Shown here: in pieces, positions 35,335-44,031 of the stretch | Position numbering within the stretch: position 1 is the first letter of the stretch | Layout: every line of letters starts with the position of its first letter | Origin: Phenylobacterium sp. | GTDB lineage: Bacteria > Pseudomonadota > Alphaproteobacteria > Caulobacterales > Caulobacteraceae | Direction of reading: 5' to 3' | Length of the DNA: 64,000 bases | NCBI RefSeq assembly: GCF_030651185.1 | Contig: NZ_JAUSCJ010000031.1 | Location: 106,271-170,270 of the forward strand | Translations under genes and position numbers: made by a program | The notes under the pieces: generated by a model | What the model was told of the DNA's origin: nothing | Database searches by the model: none | The model's input: only the letters and a program-made list of their open reading frames with translations

Positions 35335-36065
35335 TCCCAGTAAAAATTAGCCAAAGCCAATACTGCCAGCGCGGCTGTATCCACTTTCAAGACCGTGGGA
35401 CCCAAAGAAACCGGGATACAACCGTGCTCTTGGGCCAAAGCCACCTCATCCGGAGTAAAATCCCCTTCCGGACCGATCAAAAAAGTCACACTCACGGGTT
35501 TTTGATGTTTGTCGAGCACCTCACGGATAGGGGAATTATGCCCGTTCAGCGACGGGATCACAGCCAGCCCCTGCGGGTCAAGACCTTTGAGGGCCTCGGC
35601 CAGGGGGGTCATCAGGCTGATACGGGGAATATCAGCCCTGCCGCACTGTTTGGCGGCGTTTTGAACCACCTTCTGAAAACGCTCCTGCTTGGATCTTTGT
35701 TTATCGCCGGAAAAAATAACTTCCGTGCGTTTGGTCTTTAAAGGAATGAGGACATCAACGCCCAATTCAGTGGCTTTTTCCAGGATAAACTCAAATTTGG
35801 CTTTTTTGGGCACGGCACAGGCCAAAATGATACGGGGCCTTCCTTCCTTGCCCTTTTCCAGCACCGACCTGACCTGCAGGCGCACGGCAGTGTCCCTGAC
35901 TTCCTCGATCATTGCCAGCGCTTCCCCGCCCTTGCCGTTAAAAACGCAAACCTCGCTCCCTTTTTTCAAACGCAAAACGTCTTTAATATGGTGGATCTCA
36001 TGGGGATCGGTGATCACAATGACTTTGGAAGCAAGATCCGCCTGGGGACAATAAAAGCGATGCAT
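35331..36065 (-). CDS. rsmE: 16S rRNA (uracil-1498-N3)-methyltransferase
   Basis: The 244-residue product has an N-terminal PUA-like domain (MHRFYCPQADL, then EIHHIKDVLRLKKG) and the SPOUT methyltransferase part with the SAM-binding knot IGPEGDFTPDE and SLGPTVLKVDTAAL. RsmE methylates U1498 of 16S rRNA. The usual LGxRILRxETA motif is slightly divergent here. The gene ends where the recA promoter begins, and it lies downstream of the tRNA-Ala gene in the same direction. Confidence 0.9.
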   Translation of the reverse strand: MHRFYCPQADLASKVIVITDPHEIHHIKDVLRLKKGSEVCVFNGKGGEALAMIEEVRDTAVRLQVRSVLEKGKEGRPRIILACAVPKKAKFEFILEKATELGVDVLIPLKTKRTEVIFSGDKQRSKQERFQKVVQNAAKQCGRADIPRISLMTPLAEALKGLDPQGLAVIPSLNGHNSPIREVLDKHQKPVSVTFLIGPEGDFTPDEVALAQEHGCIPVSLGPTVLKVDTAALAVLALANFYWD

Positions 36066-36072
36066 AAAATTA

Positions 36073-36236
36073 AGTGGATCGGGGCGGGATCGGCGCCCCG
36101 ACTTCTCTGGAATTGTTGAAGTCGGGGTCGGCCACCCGCCCTATCAACTGCTCCTATTCGTCGCAGTTGATAAACAGGGCTCCTTCGATCCCGCACAGCT
36201 AATCTATAGAAAAAGCAGTGGATCGGGGCGGGATCG
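36073..36236. repeat. 20-base direct duplication of the tRNA-Ala 3' end
   Basis: The stretch AGTGGATCGGGGCGGGATCG occurs at 36073-36092 and again at 36217-36236, where it is the 3' end and T arm of the tRNA. The copies are 144 bases apart. Between them are two strong hairpins: 10-base stems TATCAACTGC and CCCCGACTTC with their complements. This may be a scar of an older insertion at the tRNA 3' end, or processing and terminator structures. Confidence 0.75.
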
Positions 36237-36292
36237 AACCGCCGGCCTCATCATTGCGAACGATGCGCTCTCCCAAACTGAGCTACCGACCC
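36219..36292 (-). tRNA. tRNA-Ala (anticodon CGC)
   Basis: The minus strand folds as a 74-base cloverleaf: acceptor GGGTCGG with CCGATCC, D arm GCTC...GAGC, anticodon arm CATCG-TTCGCAA-TGATG with anticodon CGC, and T arm GGCGG-TTCGATC-CCGCC, discriminator A. CCA is not encoded. The 5' 39 bases are repeated at 45011-45049, so this intact gene is the left attachment site of an integrated element. It lies only 14 bases behind the integrase stop codon, on the same strand. Confidence 0.9.
36254..36292. repeat. attL core: 39-base direct repeat within tRNA-Ala
   Basis: Identical to 45011-45049. It spans the tRNA from its 5' end to the anticodon loop. The strand exchange is expected in the anticodon loop, a common site for tyrosine integrases. 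Confidence 0.88.
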
Positions 36293-36306
36293 GAATTCGT
36301 AACTTA

Positions 36307-37440
36307 TTATTTTAGAGCAACTTCCAAATTCTCTTGCGAATCTTTAGTTTTGACAAAAGAACAATGTGCTAAAACTGTGCTATTTCCGAAAGTCAAATTA
36401 TACAATAAATTGTCCGGTTGTATATTGATTTTCTCAATAGCTGCCCTCATTTGATCTTCGCCCAGGTGCGCGTAACGCTGGGTCATTTGCGGTGTCGTAT
36501 GACCTAATAACCGCTGGACCGTATACAGGTCAACATTGTTGCGCACCAGCTGGGACGCGAACGTATGGCGTAGATCGTGGAACCTGAAATCAACGATCCC
36601 TGCCCTTTTGAGCGCCGTATGAAACGATCTTTTAAAACTCCCAAACGGTTTTTCTGTTTGAGGGTTAAAAAAGATGTGGTCATTGCCGGGCGTACGCTCC
36701 ACCGTATTTAACGCCTGGCGGACAACGCTGATCAGGGGAATGTGGCGGGAACGCTGGGTCTTGGTCATCGACTCATGGATAAAGATCACGTTCTTTTCAA
36801 AGTCCACATAATTGCTGCAGGGCGACTGCTTCCACTTGAGGGAAATGATCTCACCCCAACGCATGCCTGTTTTTAAAGCGATCAGGACAATGATCCTTGT
36901 CAGAGGCTGGCAGCAAACCAAAAGACGTTCCTGTTCTTCTTCCGTGAGCCAACGGCAACGGCTATTGTTTTGCGGGAGATTCTTAGTCCCGGCCGCGGGA
37001 TTGGCCCCGTGAAGCATTCCCCATTCGATGGCGCGATTGAACATGGATTTGAGCGTTTGCAAAGCCCTGTTGACCGTTGCGGGACGCGCACCTTCAAGCC
37101 GTCGTGCCATGTATTGGCGGACCATGATCGGATCGATCTGGTCCAATCGCCGGCCTTTAAATTCGGCGATCAACTGCTTGATGGTGTATTCCTGGTTCCT
37201 TTTGCCTTTTAACTGCAGCCGGACATGCATTTTGACATACTGCGCGGCGAAATCCTCAAAGAGCAACTTCTCATTCTTTTTAATGTCGAGATATTTACCC
37301 TCGATGATGTCCATCTCGATCTTTTTGAGGATACGCTCGGCGCTTTCCTTGTAAGGCGAAACCATCTTCCTGACTTGCCGGCCGCGAGGATCGGCATAAC
37401 TGATCCCCCACTTGCTGCCGCGTTTGAATATTTTGCCCAT
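36307..37440 (-). CDS. Tyrosine recombinase (integrase)
   Basis: The 377-residue protein has an N-terminal arm/SAM-like region (KWGISYADPRGRQVRK, then FEDFAAQYV) and a full catalytic domain. The first Arg is in KTGMRWGEI, His-x-x-Arg in HDLRHTFAS, the second His in RLLGHTT and the tyrosine in MTQRYAH. It would catalyse integration and excision at the tRNA-Ala anticodon loop. Two tandem AGGAGGTTTCA sequences precede the ATG, an unusual double ribosome-binding site. The stop codon is 14 bases from the tRNA 5' end on the same strand, so tRNA transcription may depend on read-through of this gene. Confidence 0.95.
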   Translation of the reverse strand: MGKIFKRGSKWGISYADPRGRQVRKMVSPYKESAERILKKIEMDIIEGKYLDIKKNEKLLFEDFAAQYVKMHVRLQLKGKRNQEYTIKQLIAEFKGRRLDQIDPIMVRQYMARRLEGARPATVNRALQTLKSMFNRAIEWGMLHGANPAAGTKNLPQNNSRCRWLTEEEQERLLVCCQPLTRIIVLIALKTGMRWGEIISLKWKQSPCSNYVDFEKNVIFIHESMTKTQRSRHIPLISVVRQALNTVERTPGNDHIFFNPQTEKPFGSFKRSFHTALKRAGIVDFRFHDLRHTFASQLVRNNVDLYTVQRLLGHTTPQMTQRYAHLGEDQMRAAIEKINIQPDNLLYNLTFGNSTVLAHCSFVKTKDSQENLEVALK

Positions 37441-37467
37441 TTGAAACCTCCTTATGAAACCTCCTTT

Positions 37468-37496
37468 CTTGCAAATGGGCCTACCACCAATAAGTT
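37468..37496. repeat. Left copy of a 29-base inverted repeat (possible integrase arm site)
   Basis: CTTGCAAATGGGCCTACCAC plus nine more bases is the inverted counterpart of 44948-44976, with three differences. It lies just upstream of the integrase start, where arm-type or control sites are expected. Confidence 0.7.
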
Positions 37497-37540
37497 AATA
37501 GTAGTATAGGCCTTTGAAAGGAGATTTCAACAGGGATCGA

Positions 37541-37735
37541 TCAGTTATAGTTTTGGGGTTCTGCTTTAACGACTTTCTTCTCCAGCCATAGATCGAGACG
37601 CTGGATATCGAAGCGTACCCCGCCGTTGACCTTGTTAAATGGGATCGTTCCCCGGCGGACCCATTTGCGGATGGCACTGATACTAAATCCCAAATAGGTC
37701 GCTACCTCCGGCACATTCAAGAAACGTTTCTCCAT
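37541..37735 (-). CDS. Small HTH protein, excisionase/MerR-like
   Basis: From the ATG at 37735 the product has 64 residues and one helix-turn-helix of the HTH_17 type: FLNVPEVATYLGFSISAIRKW, then RGTIPFNKVNGGVRF. Such proteins act as excisionases or as small repressors. A second in-frame ATG at 37768 overlaps the stop of the upstream gene (ATGA) and would add 11 residues; the internal start has a better ribosome-binding site (GGAAGGCAGG). Its place just ahead of the integrase fits a directionality factor. Confidence 0.78.
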   Translation of the reverse strand: MEKRFLNVPEVATYLGFSISAIRKWVRRGTIPFNKVNGGVRFDIQRLDLWLEKKVVKAEPQNYN

Positions 37736-37764
37736 GTCACTACCTGCCTTCCTTAAACACAAAA

Positions 37765-38514
37765 TCATGCCTGCTGTACCTCGAGGACTTTTTCCTCTTT
37801 TACCGTCTTTTTTATTGGATACTTCTCATAAAGCCGTTCCAAACTTACAAATTGAAAATGATCATCCACCCTGCGGCGTTCTGCAATGTAGCTAAGTTTT
37901 TTTCTCATCTCCTTGGTATGGCATATATAGATCACGCTTTCATTCTCAACATCTTGTCGTTCACCATAAGCATCAAAGATTTCTCTATAACGATCAACGC
38001 TCTTTAACGTACGCTCATATTCAAGAAAGAACTTACGCTCAGTTTTGTCTTGGCGCTTATGCCAAAAAAGAGCATCGGGGATTTTAGGGGTAGAAAAATC
38101 ATCGCGCCAATCGCTATCCGGCAAAGAACGGATAAAGCTTTCCGAACACCATTTTACTACATTCATGCCGGAATACTGTTCTAGGACAGTACGGATGCGA
38201 TTGAGCTCTAAGGAATGGGGGACTAAATGAATAACGGGAGCGCGGACTTTAAAATAACACAGTTCAGGAAACCAAATACCGACAAGGTCGTACAAGTCCT
38301 GTTTATCAATGTACCAGACGCCATTTTTGACATTGGGACTGTAGTATCTTAAATGGGCGACACCCATCTCATACAAGGTGACCCGGATGGCTTTGGCATT
38401 GTCCCTATCAGGATAAAAATGACGGTTGATGTCCTCAATGGTCACGACGCCCTGTTGGGCGATGAACCCGAGGATCTGGAACTTGTGCGGGATGGGTTTT
38501 GTGTTTTCCCACAT
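37765..38514 (-). CDS. Replication-relaxation-like protein
   Basis: The 249-residue protein has an N-terminal winged-helix region (KFQILGFIAQQGVVTIEDIN) and a C-terminal part with IPDALFWHK, then KFFLEYERTLKSVDRYREIF. This is the pattern of the replication-relaxation family (PF13814): a D/E-rich strand followed by ExE(R) and a basic helix. These proteins occur on plasmids and integrative elements and are thought to help start DNA transfer or replication. It overlaps the HTH gene and reads toward the integrase, forming a three-gene operon. Confidence 0.65.
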   Translation of the reverse strand: MWENTKPIPHKFQILGFIAQQGVVTIEDINRHFYPDRDNAKAIRVTLYEMGVAHLRYYSPNVKNGVWYIDKQDLYDLVGIWFPELCYFKVRAPVIHLVPHSLELNRIRTVLEQYSGMNVVKWCSESFIRSLPDSDWRDDFSTPKIPDALFWHKRQDKTERKFFLEYERTLKSVDRYREIFDAYGERQDVENESVIYICHTKEMRKKLSYIAERRRVDDHFQFVSLERLYEKYPIKKTVKEEKVLEVQQA

Positions 38515-38658
38515 GACCTGAACTCAATATTGGGGGGATATTTTTTAACGGACTGACGGGGGATCAGCTAAAGAAATACTACCAAGAAAGGTAAAATCTG
38601 TCAAACATTATTTTAGTTTATATCAATATTTATTGATGTTTCTAAACTATACAGAAGG

Positions 38659-38700
38659 ACGCCCCCGCGGTCCCTTTGGCGGGACAGAACGCGGGGGCGT
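38659..38700. repeat. Composite hairpin
   Basis: Arms ACGCCCCCGCG and CGCGGGGGCGT enclose a second stem GTCCC-TTTGGC-GGGAC, with an AGAA bulge on one side. It lies between the replication-relaxation gene and the giant gene. Confidence 0.7.
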
Positions 38701-38704
38701 TTCG

Positions 38705-38738
38705 TGAAAAGCCACCCCGCCCCATTTCGGGATGGCTT
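38705..38738 (-). terminator. Terminator of the giant protein gene
   Basis: In the minus-strand RNA AAGCCAUCCC pairs with GGGGUGGCUU (one G-U pair), then UUUUC follows. It is placed 13 bases beyond the stop codon at 38751. Confidence 0.6.
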
Positions 38739-38750
38739 CAAGGAGGTCAC

Positions 38751-41700
38751 TTATTTATCCAACCCCAGGAATAGGGCCAAATTCTCCATTGGCTGAACAC
38801 TGATAATCACCGGCACAAACCCTGGGGCGTTTTGCAATTGCTCGAGCATGGCGGGGTCGATGTGGAATTTTCCGCCGGAGGCGGATCCGCCTTTGGCGGA
38901 GATCCCCCCATCACTAAATCTCATCTCAAAAGCGCTATCCACTCTATCAGAGTTGAAATCAATACCGCCCTTTGCCGAACGCATCGCCGCGTCCGGTCCG
39001 CCCTGCTTTACGGCCGCCATGGCCGCGTCGCCTTGGGAGACCGTCATTGCCTTATCCTCAAACTTATCAACCAAAATATTGTACGCCCAGGCAGCTTTTC
39101 TAAATTTCTCTGCAGCTGTACGATCCCCCGGATGTGTGTCTGGATGGTATTTATGTGCAGTTTGAGCGTACGCCTTTCTTAAATCGCGTTTTGTTGCTAT
39201 ATCATCCGGGGATACCTCCAGATCTGCATATAGATCTTCAGATCCTTTTATTCGAAGTTTATCTCCGGCTTGTTTTATATCGATTCCCATCTTTTCAAAT
39301 ACTTTCGGGTCCCAAAGTCCATATTCAGCAGTACTTGCCAAGTAGGAAAAAACTTCCAAGATACGGCTTAGTTCACCCAATCTTTCTTTTGCTTCCTTAA
39401 GTTGATGGCCATTGATACGGCGATGGATATCCGTTATCAGCCCTTCCCACCGGGAATTAAATTGCTCAAATTCTAACCACACCTCAAAATCCGAAATCAT
39501 TTTGTATTCATCTTCTAAACCAACTTCCATCAAACGATTTTTGATCGCACTTAAGGCTGCCAATACATGCTGTGCTTTCTGAAATTCCTTATTAGTCATT
39601 GCCAGTATAAACTGCCCATGCCCATAGACAGCATCATGGACCGCCCGAAGCAGATCACCCTCTGAATGGGCGCTGTCCAGCTGACGCGCCAAATCATTGG
39701 CAACATCGCTTTGTTTCCACGAAGCCACTTGGTTTTCCAAATAGACTTCCGTATCTTTTAGACCAGTGTTACCGATTTCTTGAAACACAAATTGTCTCTT
39801 AAGTGAAACAACTTTCTTCCATTGAAAATTATCTGGAAGAACTATATCCAGAGTGCCTCTAAAAACATCATCACTATTTTCGGGCCTTTGTATAACTATC
39901 CGAATAGAGTCCTCTTCTGTCATTGGGTCGTACTCCCTGTAGATCACGCCTGGGGCATGTATTTGCCCCTGCCAATAGCCAAGAACCGCCTCACCCGTCT
40001 GCAGATGCATCATATCGTCAATATCTTCAACGCCGATCTCTTGCCGGGAAACGGCTTCTTTGGAAACAATTCTGCTTAACTCCTGATATAGCAATTGGGA
40101 CTGCCGTTGAATGCCTTGCAATGTTCTGCCCATTCTATCCTTTTGACCTTCCGCGAGTAGCTGACGGTCAATCTGGGGTAGAAAAGAATTCAATTTCGCC
40201 TCTTGAATGATCCCGTCAATAATTTGGGGTATTTGCAGATCTCCCGCTTCTTTAACCGTCACCAGTTTCATCTGCCTACCCTTCGGGTCGATATAGATGT
40301 CCCCTACTTTAGGAGCATTAGACTCATACCTGTCCAGATGTTCGATAAGATCCGAAATATACTGTTCGTCAAACAAAACTCTGATGAAGGATGCTAAAAA
40401 ATGCCGTTTATTTCTTTCAATAGTTAAATTATCGGGAAAAACGATGTGTTCCAAAATCTCTCGAAGAAGACCGGCATAACTCTTAAAATAAATGATCAGT
40501 TGCGTTCCATCTTTATATGTAAAAGCGGGGACATTCTGTCCATCGGCTGTTTGAAAATCCCTCGCTTTTATTCCTATACGCCTGAATGACACTGCGTAGG
40601 ACTGTCCTTCAATCTCTACAGCCCCATGTGCGGAAATTTCCCTTATAATACCGATCATCTGACGAAAAGCATTATTAAGAAAATTTAAACGATCTAAAAT
40701 ATCTTGGCGTTGACTATCAGAGCGGTTTAATATTTCCTCAAGTTGATCGGCCCATTCACCGATCTGTTCCGGCATTTGAATTTGTGCATTCTTTGCCCGC
40801 GCGTCTGCTGTTAACTCCCTTAAAACCTGCGTCCGCCTAATCGCATCGGGTATATTGTCTATATCCAAACCTCCTATGTCATGTTCTCCTGCTTGTTGGA
40901 ACGCAACGGCTGCTGATTCGATGGATGAAAGTCTCGTCGCATTCATCGCCGCATCCCCTTTAACTGCTTCGGCCCTGGAAACAAGTTCGGTGAGAAATTT
41001 CGAATAAAGATAATAGTAAATAAATATTTGTAACATTCTCAAATCCGTCTCTTCTTTGCCCTTTGTCCATCCCTGCGTCTGCGCGTACGGCTCAAGTTCA
41101 TTATCTATATAATGGCGGATCTCCCTTTTAATGTTCTCAAATTCTTCACTCGATAACTTCACATTAAAGGCCATGTCCTCAATCACAACCCGGTCGGGAG
41201 TAGGGGTTTGTGAAGTCCCCCAACCTCTATATCTATCGGTCACATAAATTCCGCCATATGCCGTCTTTGGCGATGTAAAATCAATTATTTTACCTGAACC
41301 GTCTTCTTCTACATTCCCATAACGATAACTAGGGCCGCGAAAAACCACAAAAATAGGCGACTTATCGAGACTGCCGTTCCAATCCACACCATCATCGGCA
41401 TACGACGAAGCTTTGGATAAAAATGTGTTGCGAAGCCTTTCCAAAAACTCATCTTCGATTGCCATTCTTTCTTCATAAGACAGTTCCTTAGCATTTTTAT
41501 TATATTGATTCCAAGCCTTATTACGCAAGAAGTCTACGGAGTTGATCCCGATCATATACACCCGGTTATAGGCTGGATTCGCTCCGAAAGGATTCTTAGG
41601 GTCTGTTTGGAAATACCGTTGTGATACCCCTCGCAAAGTAAAAGGCTCAATTTTCTCAAATCCTAAGTCACGAATACGTTGCTCCTTATCCTGGACAACC

Positions 41701-42944
41701 TGCCTTACGGACGGCACATCTACCCACATTGCTTGATCCAAATTTCTCTTCACACCTGATACCATAGACAAATTTACTGTCAACCCAACCAGAGAAGCAG
41801 CATGCCGTTCAACTGGTATTTTCGTATCCTCAATTTCTATACGCATAGCCATATCAATAAACCCAAAACCGCCCGAAAAATACTTCCTTGGAATCACCTG
41901 CTGGGTTACAGGGTCTTGTTCTTCTTTGATATAGTTGTAGACGCCTTTCTTGAAGGCCTTGAGGTATTGCTGGTAAATCCCTTCTACGTCCCCTCTCTGG
42001 ATTCCCGCTTGCGCGGGAATGACAGAGGAAGAATATTCGACGCCTTTAACCTTGTTCTTGTCTGAATAGACCTGAGAGAGGATGCTGTCTTTTATCTTCT
42101 TCTTGTACCAAGTAGCAAGGATAAGAGAGTTGTAGACCTGTCTTAATTGGGCGAAGTTCTTGTTGTCGTTGACTTCCTTGGTCAGTTGGGGGATGACGAT
42201 CTCGCGGACGATCTGACTACCTAAGGCGTTAACATCCTTGTCGTTCCCATGCTCTGGGTCCCCGACAGAAGCATTCGGGGACGACAAATCCTTGTTGTTC
42301 TTTTTAAGAGCCAGATAGTCTTGCTCCAACATGACTTTAAGCCTTGACTCCACCACATAGGCCGTCCCCGCCTGCGCGTTCTCGTACACTACGGCTTTCT
42401 CCGGTACGATCCAGACCTTGTTAAACGTATTCACAGGGATGTTCGTGGTCCCGAATTTCTTTACTGCTTCTTCATAGATCCTCTTCCAGAAGATCTTGCC
42501 GAATTCATCCTCTGGATAGATCAAAGAGGCGGTGATCTGTTTAAGAAGGTAGTCTTGGGCTAAGAGGTCACGGCCCATTTCGGTTTGGCCAAAGGATTCA
42601 GGAACAATACGTTCTTTTTCATAGGGCGACAGGTTGACCCAGAGGTCTTTTTCGGGGACGGTCAGGGAGGCCAGGAAATATTTGATGAGCTTGGAAGACT
42701 CCTCTTTGAGCTGGTCATTGCCCAAGGCGGAATCCCCTTTATCCAGGATAAAATCAAAACTGAAGGGGTTATCGGGATGAACCTTGAGACCTTTGAGGAC
42801 CGGGGGGTTGAATGCAGGACTAAGAGAGACACGGACCCCTGGCGCTGGTAAGAATACCCCCCCCTGTGCCTGGGCTGGTAAAGGGCCGAAGGTATTGACC
42901 AAAAAAGCAACGATAATGAGGATGGATAATGGGGTTCGTGCCAT
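38751..42944 (-). CDS. Giant secreted protein with C-terminal J domain and GGIDFN-type tail
   Basis: The ATG at 42944 gives a signal peptide (LSILIIVAFLVNTFGPLPAQA). The mature protein of nearly 1,370 residues has no catalytic domain that I recognise. At about residues 1240-1300 lies a DnaJ-like domain with the HPD motif (HKYHPDTHP), unexpected in an exported protein. The end carries the repeated DAAM motif, KGGIDFNSD and a tail FVPVIISVQPMENLALFLG; I recall such tails from very large proteins of Omnitrophota. A palindromic repeat is inserted in frame near residue 315. No good ribosome-binding site is seen; a TATACTAT box sits close to the start, so the transcript may be leaderless. Confidence 0.7.
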   Translation of the reverse strand: MARTPLSILIIVAFLVNTFGPLPAQAQGGVFLPAPGVRVSLSPAFNPPVLKGLKVHPDNPFSFDFILDKGDSALGNDQLKEESSKLIKYFLASLTVPEKDLWVNLSPYEKERIVPESFGQTEMGRDLLAQDYLLKQITASLIYPEDEFGKIFWKRIYEEAVKKFGTTNIPVNTFNKVWIVPEKAVVYENAQAGTAYVVESRLKVMLEQDYLALKKNNKDLSSPNASVGDPEHGNDKDVNALGSQIVREIVIPQLTKEVNDNKNFAQLRQVYNSLILATWYKKKIKDSILSQVYSDKNKVKGVEYSSSVIPAQAGIQRGDVEGIYQQYLKAFKKGVYNYIKEEQDPVTQQVIPRKYFSGGFGFIDMAMRIEIEDTKIPVERHAASLVGLTVNLSMVSGVKRNLDQAMWVDVPSVRQVVQDKEQRIRDLGFEKIEPFTLRGVSQRYFQTDPKNPFGANPAYNRVYMIGINSVDFLRNKAWNQYNKNAKELSYEERMAIEDEFLERLRNTFLSKASSYADDGVDWNGSLDKSPIFVVFRGPSYRYGNVEEDGSGKIIDFTSPKTAYGGIYVTDRYRGWGTSQTPTPDRVVIEDMAFNVKLSSEEFENIKREIRHYIDNELEPYAQTQGWTKGKEETDLRMLQIFIYYYLYSKFLTELVSRAEAVKGDAAMNATRLSSIESAAVAFQQAGEHDIGGLDIDNIPDAIRRTQVLRELTADARAKNAQIQMPEQIGEWADQLEEILNRSDSQRQDILDRLNFLNNAFRQMIGIIREISAHGAVEIEGQSYAVSFRRIGIKARDFQTADGQNVPAFTYKDGTQLIIYFKSYAGLLREILEHIVFPDNLTIERNKRHFLASFIRVLFDEQYISDLIEHLDRYESNAPKVGDIYIDPKGRQMKLVTVKEAGDLQIPQIIDGIIQEAKLNSFLPQIDRQLLAEGQKDRMGRTLQGIQRQSQLLYQELSRIVSKEAVSRQEIGVEDIDDMMHLQTGEAVLGYWQGQIHAPGVIYREYDPMTEEDSIRIVIQRPENSDDVFRGTLDIVLPDNFQWKKVVSLKRQFVFQEIGNTGLKDTEVYLENQVASWKQSDVANDLARQLDSAHSEGDLLRAVHDAVYGHGQFILAMTNKEFQKAQHVLAALSAIKNRLMEVGLEDEYKMISDFEVWLEFEQFNSRWEGLITDIHRRINGHQLKEAKERLGELSRILEVFSYLASTAEYGLWDPKVFEKMGIDIKQAGDKLRIKGSEDLYADLEVSPDDIATKRDLRKAYAQTAHKYHPDTHPGDRTAAEKFRKAAWAYNILVDKFEDKAMTVSQGDAAMAAVKQGGPDAAMRSAKGGIDFNSDRVDSAFEMRFSDGGISAKGGSASGGKFHIDPAMLEQLQNAPGFVPVIISVQPMENLALFLGLDK
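41996..42023. repeat. Palindromic repeat inserted in frame within the giant gene
   Basis: ATTCCCGC-TTGC-GCGGGAAT with short flanks is a palindromic unit widespread between genes in bacteria. Here it is translated as VIPAQAGIQ inside the giant protein. Confidence 0.85.
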
Positions 42945-43359
42945 ATAGTATAAATATGACACTTTTAAGGCCTAAAACAAGGGTTTGGAGCACATTCTGA
43001 GGAAACGTTTCCTTCGACGGGCATCAAACAAATTGACTTATTACGAGGTACAAACGCGTTACAGATGGCTTTACAAACAGGTTTATAGTGTATCAAGCGG
43101 TTTGTGTGCAAATGGCTTTCCTAAGTCTCCAATTTGCAAGGGGTTTTTGTGGCCTGCGGGCCCCAAAAAGTTCCAGACCCCTCCCCCTCAACCAGTGGGT
43201 TGTTAAGAGGGGGAGGGGTCTGGAACAACCCCTAGATGCAAATTGGAGACTGGAATAAAAATGAAGTGAAATAGTTAAATTTTAATAAGTAAAAATAATT
43301 GGATAAAAAAATGAAATAATCGATGTGTTAAAAAAATCGGGTAGATTACGAAGGATGGC
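42945..43359. other. Intergenic region with a nested palindrome
   Basis: About 415 bases without a credible gene. It holds the upstream region of the giant gene and a 128-base nested palindrome at 43124-43251. The rest (43252-43359) is A/T-rich and featureless. Confidence 0.7.
43124..43251. repeat. Nested palindrome, 128 bases
   Basis: Outer arms AGTCTCCAATTTGCA (43124-43138) and its complement at 43237-43251, an additional GGGGTT/AACCCC pair, a small TTTTTGTGG/CCCCAAAAA stem, and a perfect 20-base inner pair starting GTTCCAGACCCC (43170-43189 and 43207-43226). The DNA could extrude a multi-stem cruciform. It looks like a non-autonomous mobile palindrome or a very strong bidirectional RNA structure. 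Confidence 0.85.
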
Positions 43360-44031
43360 TTAATTTTGAAGAACTTTTTGAGCTAAACGATGTAATTCTG
43401 GGTTAGCCAAGGCAGCCGTTTTCTTTTTGACAGCGCGCGAAAAATATTCTCTTTCAGTCTTTGTCAATGGCTCGCCTTTCAACTTCTTCCTGAAAAGGTC
43501 TTTCTGCTTGGAAGAAAATACCTGCGATAAAGCGAACTCCAAGGACATTTCCTCATGCTTGGCGCTCATGCCCCTGGCTTCTTGGTCCTTAAGAGTAAAA
43601 TAATTCTGGAACATATTCTGAAGGCGGTCTGAATTTAACCGGTAGGACCCGGCCTTGACTTGAGCGCCATGACTTAAAGCCTCTCTAAAGAATTTGACCT
43701 GCTCTTTTTGCTTGGTGGTTAATTTACTCTCAAAAGCTCTGGTCCAATCAAGATAAAGGCCATTGGCTTTATACAGGGCTAAAGATAACAAAGATAGTCC
43801 CTTTAAAACTTCTTTATCTGTCTTACTTTTTAACAAAGCTTCGACCCGGACATAGTCGAAACCATCCTCCTTGGCCGCATTGGCCAGCATGACAGGAAAA
43901 CCCTCAAGGAAACGGACATTCTTGGCTTTAACCAACTCTGCCAAGGCCTCGTTCACGTCAAAGCTCTCCTTGCTCTCCAAAAGCGGGTATCCGAGCCGGC
44001 TTGCTTTTTCTAATAATTGTTTATTTTTCAT
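43360..44031 (-). CDS. Unknown protein partnered with a nucleotidyltransferase
   Basis: The 223-residue, mostly helical and lysine-rich protein overlaps the upstream nucleotidyltransferase gene by 11 bases, so the two are translationally coupled. The N-terminal half reads as a helical bundle. The C-terminal part (LKGEPLTKTEREYFSRAVKK, then NPELHRLAQ) resembles tails I have seen in partners of small nucleotidyltransferases. No signal peptide or membrane segment. It could be the toxin or the antitoxin of a two-gene module; which one cannot be told. Confidence 0.6.
   Translation of the reverse strand: MKNKQLLEKASRLGYPLLESKESFDVNEALAELVKAKNVRFLEGFPVMLANAAKEDGFDYVRVEALLKSKTDKEVLKGLSLLSLALYKANGLYLDWTRAFESKLTTKQKEQVKFFREALSHGAQVKAGSYRLNSDRLQNMFQNYFTLKDQEARGMSAKHEEMSLEFALSQVFSSKQKDLFRKKLKGEPLTKTEREYFSRAVKKKTAALANPELHRLAQKVLQN

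Noticed and set aside
36073..36120. A second tRNA gene next to tRNA-Ala
   Set aside because: Only the 3' end and T-arm-like bases are repeated; there is no D arm or anticodon arm.
42985..43206. Small plus-strand frame in the element, 73 codons
   Set aside because: It runs into the nested palindrome, has no ribosome-binding site and no recognisable features.
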